Made by a program: the position numbers and the translations under genes. A DNA stretch of 64,000 nt from Actinomycetota bacterium (lineage in GTDB: Bacteria > Actinomycetota > Actinomycetes > JACCUZ01): the NCBI GenBank assembly GCA_030841035.1, contig JAVEDI010000022.1, positions 30,872 through 94,871 of the forward strand, given 5' to 3'. The notes below the pieces were generated by a model that did no database searches, had not been told where the DNA came from, and was given only the letters and a program-made list of their open reading frames with translations. Shown here piece by piece: positions 28,077-37,328 of the stretch; the first letter of the stretch is position 1; each line of letters starts with the position of its first letter.

Positions 28077-29119
28077 CGGGGCGGCGTCGGTACGTCGACG
28101 CTGCGACCCTCGGCGGCGCTGCGCCGCGCCGCGTCGAGGACCGTCGCGGTGGCCACCGCGTCCCACGGGTCGACGGGAACGGCGCCTGCGCCGCGTACCG
28201 CGCGGGCGAACCGCTCGTAGAACAGGTCCCAGCGACCCCGCTCGCTGGGGATGGTCCGGACCTCGTCCCCGCGGCACAGCTTTCCCCACGCCGCCTCCGG
28301 CTCACGTCCCCAGTCCTCGCCCTCGGTGGCAGGGGTGCGGCCGTTCAGGAGCGCTTCCTCCTGGCCGTCCATCGGCCCGGCGACCACGAAGCTCCCCTCG
28401 CTGCCGGTGACCCGCAGCCGAGGCGCCGGAGCACCCTGTCGCCATGCGCCGGACAGGTGTGAGCGCATCCCGCTGCTGTGCTGCATCAGCAGCACGAAGT
28501 CGTTCTCCAGCTGCGCCCCCACCGCGTGGCTCTCGGCGTAGACACCGTGCACCGGACCGAACAGGAGCAACGCCTGGTCGACCAGGTGGCTGCCGAAGTC
28601 GAGCAGCAGGCCCCCGCCGGCCGCCGGCGGCTCCGGTTGCGGGGCCCAGCGCTCGAAGGTGGACTCCATGCGCAGGACCTGCCCCAGCTCCGCCGAGTCC
28701 AGCAGTCGGCGCAGCGTCAGAAAGTCCGAGTCCCAGCGCCGGTTCTGGTAGACGCTGAGGAGCACCCCGAGGCGCTCGGCGAGCTCCACGGTGCTCCGGG
28801 CGGCCTCCGCGTCCATCGCGAACGGCTTGTCACACACGACCGGGAGTCCTCGTTGGAGCAGCTCGTCGGTCACCGCTGTGTGCGTCGCCGCGGGGGTGCT
28901 GACGGTGACCGCGTCCACCCCGGCAGCGACCAGGTCCCCGACCGAGTCGAACGCCGGGACACCAGGGTGCTCGGCCGCCAGCTCGGCGCGCCGGGCCGGC
29001 GAACCGGTCACGACTCCCGCCAACGTGCAACCGCGAGCACCGGCGATCAGGGGAGCGTGGAAGTAGCGTCCCCCGAAGCCGTAACCCACCAGGCCGATCC
29101 GCACATCGCTGTCAGGCAC
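28073..29119 (-). CDS. Gfo/Idh/MocA-family NAD(P)-dependent oxidoreductase
   Basis: 348 residues. The N-terminal Rossmann motif is IGLVGYGFGGRYFHAPL, followed by the family signature VCDKPFAMDAEAARS (Lys-Pro of the EKP-type motif, here CDKP) and DFGSHLVDQALLLFG with the catalytic His region. Enzymes of this group act on sugars, inositols or biliverdin; the substrate is not evident. The GTG start is 7 nt after TAGGAT with no ribosome site, so the transcript is probably leaderless. The gene overlaps the downstream HbpS-like gene by four bases. Confidence 0.88.
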   Translation of the reverse strand: MPDSDVRIGLVGYGFGGRYFHAPLIAGARGCTLAGVVTGSPARRAELAAEHPGVPAFDSVGDLVAAGVDAVTVSTPAATHTAVTDELLQRGLPVVCDKPFAMDAEAARSTVELAERLGVLLSVYQNRRWDSDFLTLRRLLDSAELGQVLRMESTFERWAPQPEPPAAGGGLLLDFGSHLVDQALLLFGPVHGVYAESHAVGAQLENDFVLLMQHSSGMRSHLSGAWRQGAPAPRLRVTGSEGSFVVAGPMDGQEEALLNGRTPATEGEDWGREPEAAWGKLCRGDEVRTIPSERGRWDLFYERFARAVRGAGAVPVDPWDAVATATVLDAARRSAAEGRSVDVPTPPR

Positions 29120-29126
29120 ATCCGGG

Positions 29127-29132
29127 ATCCTA
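29127..29132 (-). promoter_or_regulatory. -10 box of a likely leaderless oxidoreductase transcript
   Basis: TAGGAT on the minus strand, exactly 7 nt before the GTG start of the Gfo/Idh/MocA gene. No ribosome site intervenes. The -35 region is weak. Confidence 0.55.
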
Positions 29133-29169
29133 GGGGTGGCGGGCGCGGGGAAGTCCCACCGCAGCGGCC

Positions 29170-30273
29170 TCAGCAGCGGTGGTCGGCGTCCAACCCGGCC
29201 GGAGCCCGGCTTGCGTACTGCGCCATCCGGACCGGCCCGCCCGTGAACGACACCGCGCAGTGCGCCAGCGCGCTCGTCGGGGAGCCCACACCGGCGTACC
29301 AGACCGGGGCGCTGGACCACCGGGCACCGCCGGTCACGACGTCCCACTGGTGCCCGGTGCTGTAGACGCCGACGGTCCGCACGCCCTGACCCTTGAGGTA
29401 GGCGCTCATGCCCTGCAGCACCGCGAGGTCGTGGCGCAGGTGACGCGGCGCGGCACCCGGCTGCTCGGCCTCCCAGGTGTTGCGCAGCTCGACGTCGAGC
29501 CACCAGGTGGACAGGCTGACCGCTGGCGCACCCACCGAGGCCGCCGCGGCGGACGCGCGGGCGTAGGAGCTCGCCGCGGCGTTCCAGCCGTAGTCGAACG
29601 CGCAGGCCGTCGAGTCGTTCGCGGGGTAGGTGGCCGCGCACGCGCGCGGGGAGGCCTGGCCGCTCGGCCAGAACGACGAGAGCTGCGGACCGGGGTTCGC
29701 CGTGTTGACGTAGTAGGCGGGGGCACCGGTCGGCAGCGCCCAGGCGATCTGCTGCGCGAGGCAGCCGTTGACGTCGAACGGCTTGCCCCCGTCGACGCCG
29801 ATCAGCGTGAACGGCGCACCGGCCGGAAGCACCGCCCCGCACTGCGGGTAGGACACGTCGAAGCCGGGCGCCACCGTGCGCACCGTGCGGGCTCGGGAGA
29901 TGCCGACCCGGTGGTCGCGGTGGGCAGGCAGGACCACGCGCAGCGTCTCGACCGCGCCGGCCGTGCGATACGTGCGGTGGAAGGTGTACGTCGACCGCCG
30001 GCTGACCCGGGCGGTCGCCACCCGCTGCCACCGGCCGGCGACCTCGACCTGCAGCTGCAGCCGGCGACCGGCGTGCCCGGGTGTGACGTGACCGGTGAGT
30101 GGGGCGCGGGCGCCGGGAGGCACTCGCGCCGCGACAGCGAGGGTGAGGTGGGAGTGCGGTGCTGTGGGCGCCAACGGGACCGGAGCAGCCGCCGCCGGCC
30201 CGGCTGCGCCGGCGAGCAGCAGGCCGCAGAGCGCCGCCGTCACGGCAGCCCCGCGACGCAGGTCGGTTCTCAC
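29170..30273 (-). CDS. Secreted GH25-like (TIM-barrel) protein
   Basis: 367 residues with a clear signal peptide (positive start, hydrophobic core 9-22, Ala-rich cleavage near residue 30). An approximately 90-residue beta-rich domain follows, then from about residue 137 a glycoside-hydrolase-25-like barrel: APGFDVSYPQCG, FTLIGVDGGKPFDVNGCLAQQI, WWLDVELRNTW and VGVYSTGHQWDVV. The Asp of FDVS and the DVE motif are placed like GH25 lysozyme catalytic residues. Cell-wall hydrolysis is therefore possible but unproven. The GTG follows the ccsB stop by seven bases, so it may be the last gene of the heme/cytochrome operon. Confidence 0.75.
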   Translation of the reverse strand: MRTDLRRGAAVTAALCGLLLAGAAGPAAAAPVPLAPTAPHSHLTLAVAARVPPGARAPLTGHVTPGHAGRRLQLQVEVAGRWQRVATARVSRRSTYTFHRTYRTAGAVETLRVVLPAHRDHRVGISRARTVRTVAPGFDVSYPQCGAVLPAGAPFTLIGVDGGKPFDVNGCLAQQIAWALPTGAPAYYVNTANPGPQLSSFWPSGQASPRACAATYPANDSTACAFDYGWNAAASSYARASAAAASVGAPAVSLSTWWLDVELRNTWEAEQPGAAPRHLRHDLAVLQGMSAYLKGQGVRTVGVYSTGHQWDVVTGGARWSSAPVWYAGVGSPTSALAHCAVSFTGGPVRMAQYASRAPAGLDADHRC

Positions 30274-30280
30274 GGCCCGG

Positions 30281-31297
30281 TCAGCCCACGCCGGCGTAGG
30301 AGTGCAGGCCCACCAGGAAGATGTTCACGACGAGGTAGTTGAACAGGAACGTGCCGTAGCCCAGGAGCGCGATGTACGCCGCCTTGCGTCCGCGCCAGCC
30401 GGCCGTGGCCCGGGCGTGCAGGTAGCACGCGTAGACGACCCAGGTGATGAACGCCCACGTCTCCTTGGGGTCCCAGCCCCAGTACCGGCCCCACGCGTTC
30501 TCGGCCCAGATCGCACCGGCGATGACGGCGAACGTCCAGATCGGGAACGCGAAAGCGTGCATCCGGTAGGCCGCGCGGTCCAGGGCGGCGGCGCTGGGGA
30601 ACCGTGCCATGAATGCGGGACCGTCGCCGCGGCGCTCGAGACGGTCCTGCACGAGATAGCAGATGGTCTGGGCGAAGCCGAGGGTGAGGATGCCCGAGGC
30701 GATGATCGCAGCGGTCACGTGGATGACCAGCCACACCGACTTGAGCGCCGGCACGAGCTGCTCGGAGTCGGTGTAGAGCACCGTGACCGCGAGACCGAGG
30801 GTGAGCAGGACCGGCCCGACGACGAACAGCCCCAGGTAGCGCACCGGGTAGCGCGGGTCGCGGCGGGCGAGCAGCACGAGGAAGACCGTGGTCACCGCGA
30901 GCGCACCCGCGGTCGAGAACTCGAACATGTTGCCCCACGGCGCCCGCCCCGCGGACAGGCCGCGGGCCACGACGGCGCCCAGGTGCAGCGCGAAGGCCAG
31001 GACCGTGAGCGCCACGCCGACGCGCCCGACCCGGTCGGCTCGTGCCGTGCCGTGCGTGCCGGTAGGCGGTGCTGGCGCGCGGCCCCCGTCCACGGCGGTG
31101 CGGGGCGCGGCGTCGTACGCCGTCGGGGTCCTTGCCACCGTCGCCATGGACCGCTCGGCGACGGGGACGGCACGGGTCTGCTGACGCCGCGGTGCGAAGG
31201 CCATCTCGGCGGCGTAGCAGTACATCGCGCCGGCGTAGACCGCCATCGAGCTGTAGAGCAGGTTGTTGCTGAGCTGCGCGAGCGTCTCGCCGGCCAC
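30281..31297 (-). CDS. ccsB: Cytochrome c biogenesis protein CcsB/ResC
   Basis: Membrane component of the system II cytochrome c synthase, which exports heme and attaches it to apocytochromes with ResB. 338 residues, about eight helices. The heme-handling tryptophan-rich motif WGWDPKETWAFITW is at about 273-286, and conserved histidines lie at the ends of helices (for example VWLVIHVTAAI). A GTG start directly abuts the resB stop. A hydrophilic insert at about 40-75 is typical of actinobacterial CcsB. Confidence 0.95.
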   Translation of the reverse strand: MAGETLAQLSNNLLYSSMAVYAGAMYCYAAEMAFAPRRQQTRAVPVAERSMATVARTPTAYDAAPRTAVDGGRAPAPPTGTHGTARADRVGRVGVALTVLAFALHLGAVVARGLSAGRAPWGNMFEFSTAGALAVTTVFLVLLARRDPRYPVRYLGLFVVGPVLLTLGLAVTVLYTDSEQLVPALKSVWLVIHVTAAIIASGILTLGFAQTICYLVQDRLERRGDGPAFMARFPSAAALDRAAYRMHAFAFPIWTFAVIAGAIWAENAWGRYWGWDPKETWAFITWVVYACYLHARATAGWRGRKAAYIALLGYGTFLFNYLVVNIFLVGLHSYAGVG

Positions 31298-32923
31298 TCA
31301 GTCCTCCTCGCCGATCGTGCTGGTGGTCGGTCCCGCACCCTCGTGGCCGAGCGACGACACGACGCCGGTGACCTCGTCGTGGAGACCGTCGCGGTCCTCG
31401 CCCTCCACGCGCGCCAGGGCCGCGACCTCGACGAGGCTACGCCCGCCGCCCGCCGCGGTCGCCCGCACCCAGACCCGGCGCCGCTTGACGAACAGCGAGA
31501 GCATCAGCCCGAGCAGCGCGCAGGCCGCGGCGAGCAGGGCCGGGGACTTGCCCGGGTCGTGCGCGACCTGCAGCGTCGCGTAGCGACGCACCCCGTCGAA
31601 GCGGATGCTGCCCTGCCTGTCGGGCAGCACCATCTCCTGGCCGGGGCGCAGCGCCCCCGCCAGCGGCTTGCCGGTCGGCCCCGTGAACTGGGTCATCGCG
31701 CGGGTGTCGAGCTTGTAGATCGACTGCGGTACGCCGGAGCCGGTGCCCAGGTCGCCCCGGAAGGCCGTGAGCACCGCGGTCGGCAGCAGGAGGTCCGGGT
31801 AGGTCGAGATCGGTCCGCGCGCGTCGATGGTCCCCGTCGGCAGGAAGAAGCCCTGGAAGCCGAGCTGCTCGGGCGTCGCACCCTCCACCTTGACGACGCC
31901 GACCGAGGTGTTGTTGCCGTCCTGCGGCAGGAACGGCACCGGACCGGAGAACACCTGCTCGCCGGTGCTGTCGCGCACCGTGAAGATCGGTGCGTAGCCG
32001 TTGCCGATGAGAAAGACCTTGGTGCCGTCGAGGACGAGCGGGTGGTTGACGCGCAGGGCATACCGGCGCGTCGCAGCGGTGGGCGCGGACTGGTAGGACA
32101 GCGTGGCGCGGAAGTCGCGCGGGGCGCCGCGCTGGTCACCGGTGGCCTGGTAGCGCACCCGCAGGCGGTCGAGCTCGACGGTGAACGGCGCGAGCTTGTC
32201 CTCGTCGAAGCCGGCACCGTGGGAGAACGAGTCGTAGGCCGCCAGTGTGTTGCTGAAGCCGGCCTTCTCGACCACGAGCACCGAGCCCTTGTAGCCGTAC
32301 AGGTTGCCGACGGCCACGGCGACGAGCAACCCGATGAGGGCGGTGTGGAAGAGCAGGTTGCCGGTCTCGCGCAGGTAGCCCTTCTCCGCGCTGACCGCGT
32401 CCTCATGGCGCACCACCCGGTAGTGGCGGCTGCGCAGCTCCCGCGCGGCCTCGTCGAGGACCGACGCCGGGTCACGCCCGGCACGCCATCCCACGTGGAC
32501 CGGCAGCCGCTCGAGGTTGCGCGGCGGGCGCGGCGGCGCGGCGCGCATCGCCCGCCAGTGCGCCTTGCTGCGCGGCAGCACGCACCCCGCGAGCGACACG
32601 AACAGCAGCAGGTAGATCGCGGCGAACCAGGGAGCCGAGAAGACGCTGAACAGCGAGAGCCGCTCGTACCACGGCGCGAGCCCGGGATGGGCTGCTTTGA
32701 ACTGCGCGACGCGCACCGGATCGATGCCCGACTGGGGCACCAGTGAGCCGGGCACGGAGGCCATCGCGAGCAGGAACAGCAGCGCCAGCGCCGTACGCAT
32801 CGAGGTGAGCTGCCGCCACGCCCAGCGCACCAGCTCGGCGGGCCGCATCGCGGAGGGCGGACCGGGCGGCTCGCTCTCCGCCTGCGGCGCGCTCGTCAGG
32901 CGCTCGGTCGCCGCGTCGGTCAT
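31298..32923 (-). CDS. resB: Cytochrome c biogenesis protein ResB
   Basis: 541 residues. Partner of CcsB in heme delivery. Three N-terminal membrane helices (ALALLFLLAMASVPGSLVPQ, IYLLLFVSLAGCVLP, TALIGLLVAVAVGNLYGYKG), a large extracytoplasmic beta-rich domain (about 200-440) and a last helix (ALLAAACALLGLMLSLFVKRR). One base separates the ccdA stop from this ATG. All features fit an intact ResB. Confidence 0.94.
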   Translation of the reverse strand: MTDAATERLTSAPQAESEPPGPPSAMRPAELVRWAWRQLTSMRTALALLFLLAMASVPGSLVPQSGIDPVRVAQFKAAHPGLAPWYERLSLFSVFSAPWFAAIYLLLFVSLAGCVLPRSKAHWRAMRAAPPRPPRNLERLPVHVGWRAGRDPASVLDEAARELRSRHYRVVRHEDAVSAEKGYLRETGNLLFHTALIGLLVAVAVGNLYGYKGSVLVVEKAGFSNTLAAYDSFSHGAGFDEDKLAPFTVELDRLRVRYQATGDQRGAPRDFRATLSYQSAPTAATRRYALRVNHPLVLDGTKVFLIGNGYAPIFTVRDSTGEQVFSGPVPFLPQDGNNTSVGVVKVEGATPEQLGFQGFFLPTGTIDARGPISTYPDLLLPTAVLTAFRGDLGTGSGVPQSIYKLDTRAMTQFTGPTGKPLAGALRPGQEMVLPDRQGSIRFDGVRRYATLQVAHDPGKSPALLAAACALLGLMLSLFVKRRRVWVRATAAGGGRSLVEVAALARVEGEDRDGLHDEVTGVVSSLGHEGAGPTTSTIGEED

Positions 32924-32924
32924 C

Positions 32925-33665
32925 TCACACCGCCGGGGTGAAGCCGTTGACCCACACCTGCAGCTGCACCGTCAGGTCGTTCCAGACACCCGTGACGAGC
33001 AGCAGGCCGATGACGACCAGCATCGCGCCACCGGCACGCACCACCCATGCGTGGTGCCGCTTCACCCAGCCCATCGCGCCCATCGCGCTGCGGAACGCCA
33101 GCGCGGTCGCGATGAACGGCAGCCCCAGCCCGAGGCAGTAGGCGACGGCCAGCACACCGCCGCGCGCCGTGCTGCCCTGGGTGTACGCCAGGCTCAGCAC
33201 GGCGCCCAGCGTCGGGCCGACACACGGGGTCCAGCCCAGGCCGAACAGCACACCGAGCATCGGCGCGCCCGCGAGCCCGACCGCGGGCCGGCGGTGCACC
33301 CGCCGCTCGCGCTGCAGCCACGGCACCCCGCCCATGAACGCCAGGCCGAGCAGCACGGTCGCTGCGCCGAGCACCCGCTGCAGGGCTCGTTCGTGCACGA
33401 CGAGAAGGTTGCCGAGGCCGCCCAGCAGCAGCCCGGCACTGACGAAGACGAACGTGAAGCCGGCCACGAACAACAGGGCGCCGCAGAGCAGCCGCCCCCG
33501 CCGCTGCTGCTCGAGGTCGACGCCGGTCAGGCCGGTGACGTAGGACAGGTAGCCGGGCACCAGTGGCAGGACGCACGGAGACAGGAACGACACGAGACCG
33601 GCGGTCGCGGCCAGCGGCAGCGCCAGCAGCATCGACCCGTCGGTGATGGTGCCCTGCACGCTCAT
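32925..33665 (-). CDS. ccdA: Thiol:disulfide interchange membrane protein CcdA
   Basis: 246 residues, six helices, DsbD-core family. Carries reducing equivalents from cytoplasmic thioredoxin across the membrane to keep apocytochrome cysteines (and the ResA-like protein) reduced. The two redox cysteines are in FLSPCVLPLVPGYLSYV and GWTPCVGPTLGAVLSLA. The ATG overlaps the stop of the TlpA/ResA gene (ATGA). A longer frame upstream lies in the neighbouring gene's shadow. Confidence 0.94.
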   Translation of the reverse strand: MSVQGTITDGSMLLALPLAATAGLVSFLSPCVLPLVPGYLSYVTGLTGVDLEQQRRGRLLCGALLFVAGFTFVFVSAGLLLGGLGNLLVVHERALQRVLGAATVLLGLAFMGGVPWLQRERRVHRRPAVGLAGAPMLGVLFGLGWTPCVGPTLGAVLSLAYTQGSTARGGVLAVAYCLGLGLPFIATALAFRSAMGAMGWVKRHHAWVVRAGGAMLVVIGLLLVTGVWNDLTVQLQVWVNGFTPAV

Positions 33666-34294
33666 CGGCTCTGCTGGGTCCGCGACGCGTGCGCCGCCGA
33701 CGTCCTCGCCGGCCGGCCGCCCTCGGCCAGCGTGTCCTCGACCAGGCCCTTCAGCGTTGCCCGGGTGACCGGGCCGAGCACCCGGTAGGCGACCCGGCCG
33801 CGCCGGTCGAGCACCAGCGTGCTCGGCGGCGCCTTGGGTGGAAGCGTGCCGCGCAGGGCCAGCAGGACGCGGCCCGAGTCGTCGTCGATGCTCGGGTAGG
33901 TCACCCCGAAGCGCTTCTGGTGAGCCCGGGCAGCGGCGTTCTGGTCGCGGGTGTCCACCCCGATGAACTGCACGCCCTTGCCGCGCACCTGCTGCCACAC
34001 GCTCTGCAGCGCGGGCGCCTCCTTGATGCACGGCGCGCACCAGGAGCCCCAGACGTTGACCACGACGACCTGGCCGCGGTGGTCCCTGACGTCGAACGGC
34101 GCGCCCTCGAGCGTCTCGCCGCGGAAGCTCACCGGGTCGCCGCGGTCGGCGACGGAGACCCTGGCGATCGTGCCGTCGGAGTCGAGGAAACCCTTGTCGG
34201 GAGCCCCGGACTGGTTCAGCGACGAGCTGCAGCCAGCCAGCGCACCGCTGAGCAGGACGGCGGCGCAGAGCGTGCGCAGGGAGCGGGCAGGCAT
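33662..34294 (-). CDS. TlpA/ResA-type thioredoxin lipoprotein
   Basis: 210 residues. Lipoprotein signal with LLSGALAGC (Cys22), then a thioredoxin fold with the active site WGSWCAPC (Cys86 and Cys89) and the cis-proline segment KAPPSTLVLDRRG. It probably reduces the CxxCH cysteines of apocytochrome c, fed by CcdA encoded next door. Length and order (thioredoxin, ccdA, resB, ccsB) are typical. The ATG shares a base with the upstream stop (TGATG); a GTG one codon upstream is equally possible. Confidence 0.92.
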   Translation of the reverse strand: MPARSLRTLCAAVLLSGALAGCSSSLNQSGAPDKGFLDSDGTIARVSVADRGDPVSFRGETLEGAPFDVRDHRGQVVVVNVWGSWCAPCIKEAPALQSVWQQVRGKGVQFIGVDTRDQNAAARAHQKRFGVTYPSIDDDSGRVLLALRGTLPPKAPPSTLVLDRRGRVAYRVLGPVTRATLKGLVEDTLAEGGRPARTSAAHASRTQQSR

Positions 34295-34947
34295 CACGCG
34301 CCGGCAGTGAACTTCGTGCCCGGCTTCACCGGCAGCAGGTCGTGAGCCGGCTCCTCGTAGGAGACGGAGACGAGCCGGTCGCCCCGGTAGGTGAACGACG
34401 TCAGCGACGCGAGCGAGCACTGCCGCTTGCGCGGATCGTGCCAGAGCCGTCGACCGGTCGCGAACGACCGCGCCGTCCAGATCGGCAGCTGGTGGCTGAC
34501 GCACAGCGCCTCGTGGCCGTACGCCGCGTCGCGGGCGGTCGCGACCGCGGCCAGCATGCGGTTGGCGATCTCGCGGTACGGCTCACCCCACGAGGGGCGC
34601 AACGGGTTGATCAGGTGCACCCAGTGGGTGGGGCGGCGCAGGGAGCCGTCGCCGACGCCGAACGTCTTGCCCTCGAAGATGTTGCCTGCCTCGATGAGGC
34701 GCTCGTCGATCGTGACCGGCAGGCCGAGCGCCTCGGCCGCCGGCGCCGCGGTCTCCTGCGCTCGTTCGAGAGGGGAGGAGACGAGGTGCGTGACGTCGGC
34801 GTCGCGCAGGTGCTCGGCGACGCGCTGGGCCATCTCCCGGCCGAGCGCGGAGAGCTGGTAGCCGGGCAGCCGGCCGTAGAGCACGCCGGACGGGTTGTGC
34901 ACCTCGCCGTGGCGCAACAGGTGCACGACGGTCGTGGCGTCGCTCAC
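34294..34947 (-). CDS. Histidine phosphatase superfamily protein
   Basis: 217 residues, phosphoglycerate-mutase-like fold. The phosphohistidine motif LLRHGEVHN (RHGE at 12-15) is near the N-terminus, the [12 protein letters not shown] arginine follows, and the second catalytic His is in [10 protein letters not shown]. The natural substrate is unknown; homologues lie between hemL and the cytochrome c genes in other actinobacteria, as far as I recall. The GTG overlaps the hemL stop (GTGA). Confidence 0.88.
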   Translation of the reverse strand: MSDATTVVHLLRHGEVHNPSGVLYGRLPGYQLSALGREMAQRVAEHLRDADVTHLVSSPLERAQETAAPAAEALGLPVTIDERLIEAGNIFEGKTFGVGDGSLRRPTHWVHLINPLRPSWGEPYREIANRMLAAVATARDAAYGHEALCVSHQLPIWTARSFATGRRLWHDPRKRQCSLASLTSFTYRGDRLVSVSYEEPAHDLLPVKPGTKFTAGA

Positions 34948-36278
34948 GAGTCCCCGTCCGGGCGGGCCTCGGCGGCAGCACGCGCGGCGGCCGGGAGCGC
35001 GTCGGCCACCCGGGCCAGGGCGCTGTCGTCGTGCGCGGCCGAGACGAACCACGACTCGAACGCCGACGGCGGCAGGTAGACGCCCTGCGCGAGCATCGAG
35101 TGGAAGAACGCGGTGAAGCGGTAGGACTCCTGTCGCCGGGCGCCGTCGTAGTCGCGCACCGCCTCGTCGGTGAAGAACACCGAGAACATGCTGCCGGCGT
35201 GCTGCAGGCGGTGCGGCACGCCTGCCTCCCCGAGCGCCGAGCTGACCAGCGCGCCGAGCTGGCCCGCGACCGAGTCGATGTGGGCGTAGACCTCGTCGGT
35301 GGCGCCGCGCAGCGTGGCGAGACCGGCCGCGGTGGCGACCGGGTTACCCGAGAGCGTGCCGGCCTGGTAGACGGGCCCGACCGGAGCGAGCCGTTCCATC
35401 ACCTCGGCCCGCCCGCCGAACGCCGCGGCCGGGAACCCGCCGCCCATGACCTTGCCGAACGTCATGAGGTCGGGCCGTACGCCGTCCAGGCCGAACCAGC
35501 CGGCGCGGCTGACCCGGAAGCCGGTCATGACCTCGTCGCTGATGTACAGCGCGCCATGGGCGCGGCACAGCTCGGCGAGCCCGGCGTTGAAGTCCGGGTC
35601 GGGCGGCACGACACCCATGTTGCCCGCAGCCGCCTCGGTGATGAGGCACGCGATGTCACCGCCGAAGTCGGCGAACGCCTTCTCGACGGCGGGCAGGTCG
35701 TTGTAGGGCACGACGATGGTGTCGCCGGTCTGCGCGCCGGTGACCCCCGGGGTGTCCGGCAGCCCGAGGGTCGCGACCCCGGAGCCGGCCGAGGCGAGCA
35801 GCGCGTCGACGTGGCCGTGGTAGCAGCCGGCGAACTTCACGACCTTGGCTCGACCGGTGAAGCCGCGCGCCAGCCGGATCGCCGACATGGTGGCCTCGGT
35901 GCCGCTCGACACCAGCCGCACCTGCTCGACCGGGTCCACCCGGGAGACGATCTCCTCCGCGAGCGCGACCTCGCCACCGGTCGGCGTGCCGAACGACGTA
36001 CCTCGCGCCACCGCCAGCCCGACGGACTGGACGACGTCGGGGTGCGCGTGCCCGAGCAGCAGCGGGCCCCACGAGCACACCAGGTCGACGTACTCGCGAC
36101 CGTCGGCGTCGGTGAGGTAGGGACCGTTGCCCGACACCATGAACCGCGGGGTCCCGCCGACGGCGCGGAACGCCCGCACCGGCGAGTTCACGCCGCCGGG
36201 CGTGACGGCCGTGGCGCGCGCCAGCAGGGCCTCGGAGGCGGGCGCGTCGTAGGGGTAGGTCGGCGGCTGCGGGCTCAT
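34944..36278 (-). CDS. hemL: Glutamate-1-semialdehyde 2,1-aminomutase
   Basis: PLP-dependent enzyme producing 5-aminolevulinate in the C5 pathway. 444 residues. The cofactor lysine is K276 in [13 protein letters not shown]. Other signatures are [47 protein letters not shown] and EVMTGFR. The ATG overlaps the hemB stop (ATGA). Together with hemA it makes the tetrapyrrole precursor from glutamyl-tRNA. Confidence 0.97.
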   Translation of the reverse strand: MSPQPPTYPYDAPASEALLARATAVTPGGVNSPVRAFRAVGGTPRFMVSGNGPYLTDADGREYVDLVCSWGPLLLGHAHPDVVQSVGLAVARGTSFGTPTGGEVALAEEIVSRVDPVEQVRLVSSGTEATMSAIRLARGFTGRAKVVKFAGCYHGHVDALLASAGSGVATLGLPDTPGVTGAQTGDTIVVPYNDLPAVEKAFADFGGDIACLITEAAAGNMGVVPPDPDFNAGLAELCRAHGALYISDEVMTGFRVSRAGWFGLDGVRPDLMTFGKVMGGGFPAAAFGGRAEVMERLAPVGPVYQAGTLSGNPVATAAGLATLRGATDEVYAHIDSVAGQLGALVSSALGEAGVPHRLQHAGSMFSVFFTDEAVRDYDGARRQESYRFTAFFHSMLAQGVYLPPSAFESWFVSAAHDDSALARVADALPAAARAAAEARPDGDS

Positions 36279-37285
36279 CGCCGGCCCGTTCGCTCGTCCA
36301 GCAGCTGGGCCGCGCGGACCGCCCAGTAGGTGAGCACGACGCGGGCCCCGGCGCGACGGATGGCGGTGAGCGTCTCGAGGATCGTGCGGTCGCGGTCGAG
36401 CCAGCCCTGCGCGAACGCGGCCTCGGCCATCGCCAGCTCGCCCGACACCTGGTAGGCCGCGACGGGGATGCCGGTGGGCGCGGCCGCGTCGGCCACGCGG
36501 CGCAGCACGTCGAGGTAGGGCAGCGCCGGCTTGACCATCACCATGTCGGCACCCTCGGCGATGTCGAGGGCCAGCTCGCGCAGTGCCTCGTCCAGGTTCG
36601 GCGCGTCCTGCTGGTAGGTCCGCCGGTCGCCCTCCAGGGACGACTCCACCGCGTCGCGGAACGGCCCGTAGAACGCCGAGGAGTACTTGGCGGTGTAGCC
36701 GAGGATCGCCGTGTCGAGGTGACCGGCCCGGTCGAGCGCCCGACGGACGTGCCCGACCTGCCCGTCCATCATCCCCGACAGGCCCAGCACGTGCGCCCCG
36801 GCGGTGGCTTGCGCCAGCCCCATGTCGGCGTACCGCGCGAGGGTCGCGTCGTTGTCGACCGAGCCGTCGGCCGCGAGCACGCCGCAGTGGCCGTGGTCGG
36901 TGAACTCGTCGAGGCAGAGGTCGGCCATGACCACCGTCGCGTCGCCCACCTCGGCGACGACGTCGCGGATCGCGACGTTGAGGATGCCGTCGGGGTCCGA
37001 GGCACCCGAGCCCACCGGGTCCTTGGCGGTGGGCACGCCGAAGAGCATCAGCCCACCGACACCGGCCTGCACCGCCTCGGCGGCGGCCTTGCGCAGCGAC
37101 TCGCGGGAGTGCTGCACGACGCCGGGCATGGAGGGGATCGGCGCGGGCGCGTCGAGGCCCTCCTTGACGAACATCGGCAGCACCAGCTCGCGCGGGTGCA
37201 GCCGGGTCTGCGCGACGAGGTCGCGCAGCGCAGCCGTACGCCGCAGCCGGCGCGGCCGGCCGGTCGAGAACGGTGCAGCCTCCAT
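36275..37285 (-). CDS. hemB: Delta-aminolevulinic acid dehydratase (porphobilinogen synthase)
   Basis: 336 residues, condenses two 5-aminolevulinates. The two Schiff-base lysines lie in [18 protein letters not shown] and [14 protein letters not shown]. The metal-site segment is [15 protein letters not shown]. It has Cys at the first and third positions of the Zn-type pattern but Asp at the second, so it is intermediate between the Zn- and Mg-dependent groups, as in several actinobacteria. 43 bp separate it from hemD, the only real gap inside the hem block. Confidence 0.96.
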   Translation of the reverse strand: MEAAPFSTGRPRRLRRTAALRDLVAQTRLHPRELVLPMFVKEGLDAPAPIPSMPGVVQHSRESLRKAAAEAVQAGVGGLMLFGVPTAKDPVGSGASDPDGILNVAIRDVVAEVGDATVVMADLCLDEFTDHGHCGVLAADGSVDNDATLARYADMGLAQATAGAHVLGLSGMMDGQVGHVRRALDRAGHLDTAILGYTAKYSSAFYGPFRDAVESSLEGDRRTYQQDAPNLDEALRELALDIAEGADMVMVKPALPYLDVLRRVADAAAPTGIPVAAYQVSGELAMAEAAFAQGWLDRDRTILETLTAIRRAGARVVLTYWAVRAAQLLDERTGRR

Positions 37286-37328
37286 CGAAGATCCTCTACT
37301 GCGTGGACGGGGCGGAGCTCGTGAGCAC

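Noticed and set aside
28073..30031. 652-codon frame suggesting a fusion upstream of the Gfo/Idh/MocA oxidoreductase
   Set aside because: The extra N-terminal part is out of frame with the secreted GH25-like gene on the same strand. The leaderless -10 seven bases before the GTG at 29119 marks the real start.
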